From NCBI GenBank assembly GCA_035388825.1, contig DAOOQQ010000016.1:15201-79200 (forward strand): 64,000 nt of DNA, read 5' to 3'. Below are positions 63,279-64,000 of this stretch, piece by piece (position 1 is the stretch's first letter; the number at the start of each line of letters is the position of its first letter). The notes below the pieces were generated by a model that saw only the letters and a list, made by a program, of their open reading frames with translations, made no database searches and was not told the origin of the DNA. The stretch is from MWAR01 sp035388825 (GTDB taxonomy: Bacteria > Muiribacteriota > Ozemobacteria > Ozemobacterales > Ozemobacteraceae). The translations under genes and the position numbers were made by a program.

Positions 63279-63791
63279 CGATACGCACAGATCGGGGCGG
63301 ACGAAATACAGGCAGGTATAGACAACCCGCTCACCGACGATGGTCTCCCAGTGTTTCGCATAGGCGCGGAGCTGAGGGGCGTGCCATTCGGCAAGACGTT
63401 TCAGGTCAGCTTCGTCCGTCACGGTGTCGGTTTTATAGTCGATGATTTTCCAGCCTTCGAGCGTCAGATAGACCAGGTCGATCACGCCCTCGACAACCGC
63501 TTTCGGAGCCATGCTTTCCGGCGGTTGGGAAAGCGTTTTGGTTTCGACACAGCCGGAAACCGAAACCTCCGTATGGCGTTTTCCGCTCTTTTGCGCTTCC
63601 TTCCAGATGGTGCTGGCGACAACCCGCCCGGCGATCGCTCGATGTCCGCACGATGCGGCCGCAGCGTCCACTTCAATCAGCTCCACCGAAAATTTCCTCG
63701 TTCGCCGGTTCACAGGTGATTTCGTCAACCCGGTCTGGCCCACTTTGACTTTTTCATTTGGCCCATCCTTCGCCCGCGCCCTATCGAGGTA
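63273..63791 (-). pseudogene. AddA/UvrD-like C-terminal nuclease fragment
   Basis: About 172 codons open from a stop near 63792 to TAA 63273-63275. VVEGVIDLVYLTLEGWKIID and the following YKTD are the PD-(D/E)XK motif of the nuclease domain at the end of AddA/RecB-type helicases, with ALKRLAEWHAPQLRAYA-like helix after it (QLRAYAKHWE). The helicase part is missing, so this is a truncated gene rather than a complete small protein. Its stop lies inside the attC-like R' core. Confidence 0.72.
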
Positions 63792-64000
63792 TTAAGATGT
63801 TCCTCCTTCTTGATGCCCTTCTGAACCTTATTACCCGGGCATTACGTCCTACGATGCCCTTTTGGCCTATGTTCAGGATAAGAAGTGGGGTTTTTCATGC
63901 GAATGCCTCTACTTCCCATGCGGTTTCCCTTTGCGCAACTCCACTGACCGCCGGAATCTATAAGACTCCTTGCCCGTCTCGATGATGTGTGCTCGATCGG
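63792..64000. other. Window end, no feature recognised
   Basis: 209 bases without a convincing coding frame, repeat or structure. Confidence 0.3.

Overview
Origin. The two ends of the window (about 1-22300 and 62300-64000) are GC-rich chromosome of an anaerobic, probably Gram-negative bacterium. The supporting genes are a giant 2-hydroxyacyl-CoA dehydratase activase-type protein, a desulfoferrodoxin-type superoxide reductase, exported proteins with short secretin-type (STN-like) domains, and elaborate two-component signalling. I cannot name the species; no rRNA or standard marker gene is present.

Chromosomal part, 1-22390. In order: the end of a PQQ-type beta-propeller protein; the 1446-residue activase fusion; a sigma-54 response regulator; and, convergent with it, a tightly packed minus-strand potassium operon (trkA, a 43-residue membrane peptide, trkH with an extra C-terminal domain, a receiver-TPR protein, a KdpD sensor-USP protein without kinase, and a histidine kinase). 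Then come a MazEF pair, a four-PAS hybrid kinase, three exported envelope proteins, superoxide reductase, a proline-rich exported protein and tRNA-Ala(CGC).

Integrative element, 22376-62285. A P4-type integrase lies directly after the tRNA. The last 13 bases of the tRNA region recur at 62273-62285, followed there by what looks like the original tRNA terminator. GGGGGTAT repeats sit just inside both ends. I therefore read about 39.9 kb as one tRNA-integrated island. Its left part holds an IS1634-type insertion in the integrase tail, an AT-rich structured stretch, an AlpA-like regulator, IS256 and IS3 remains, an exonuclease-RecQ-UvrD fusion helicase, toxin-antitoxin debris, an MmeI-type restriction-modification enzyme, an ArdC-like protein and a LysR regulator.

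The core, 41004-49011 (plus) and 57219-61922 (minus), looks like one undescribed system whose two halves flank a 49-57 kb block of toxin-antitoxin and nuclease genes. It has two paralogous tandem AAA+ ATPases, a metallophosphoesterase, four receiver-like proteins of the cyclic-phosphate-processing (cREC) type, two proteins with a shared GYRN domain, and a shared ~115-residue module. That module occurs once in a small protein and twice in a 721-residue protein, where the two copies flank a DnaB N-terminal domain. Two of the minus-strand genes share an identical two-part box about 60 bases upstream of their starts. Inference: the ATPases are the motors, the phosphoesterase and receiver proteins handle a phosphate signal or damaged nucleic-acid end, and the DnaB_N fusion connects to replication.

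The 49-57 kb block contains a DUF4160/DUF2442-HTH pair with a palindromic operator over its promoter, a second copy of it split by about 3 kb of cargo, a DUF262/HNH nuclease, a PD-(D/E)XK nuclease gene broken by an IS5-type element, and a COG2958-like nuclease. Beyond the island are a MNT/HEPN pair and the tail of an AddA/UvrD-like nuclease.
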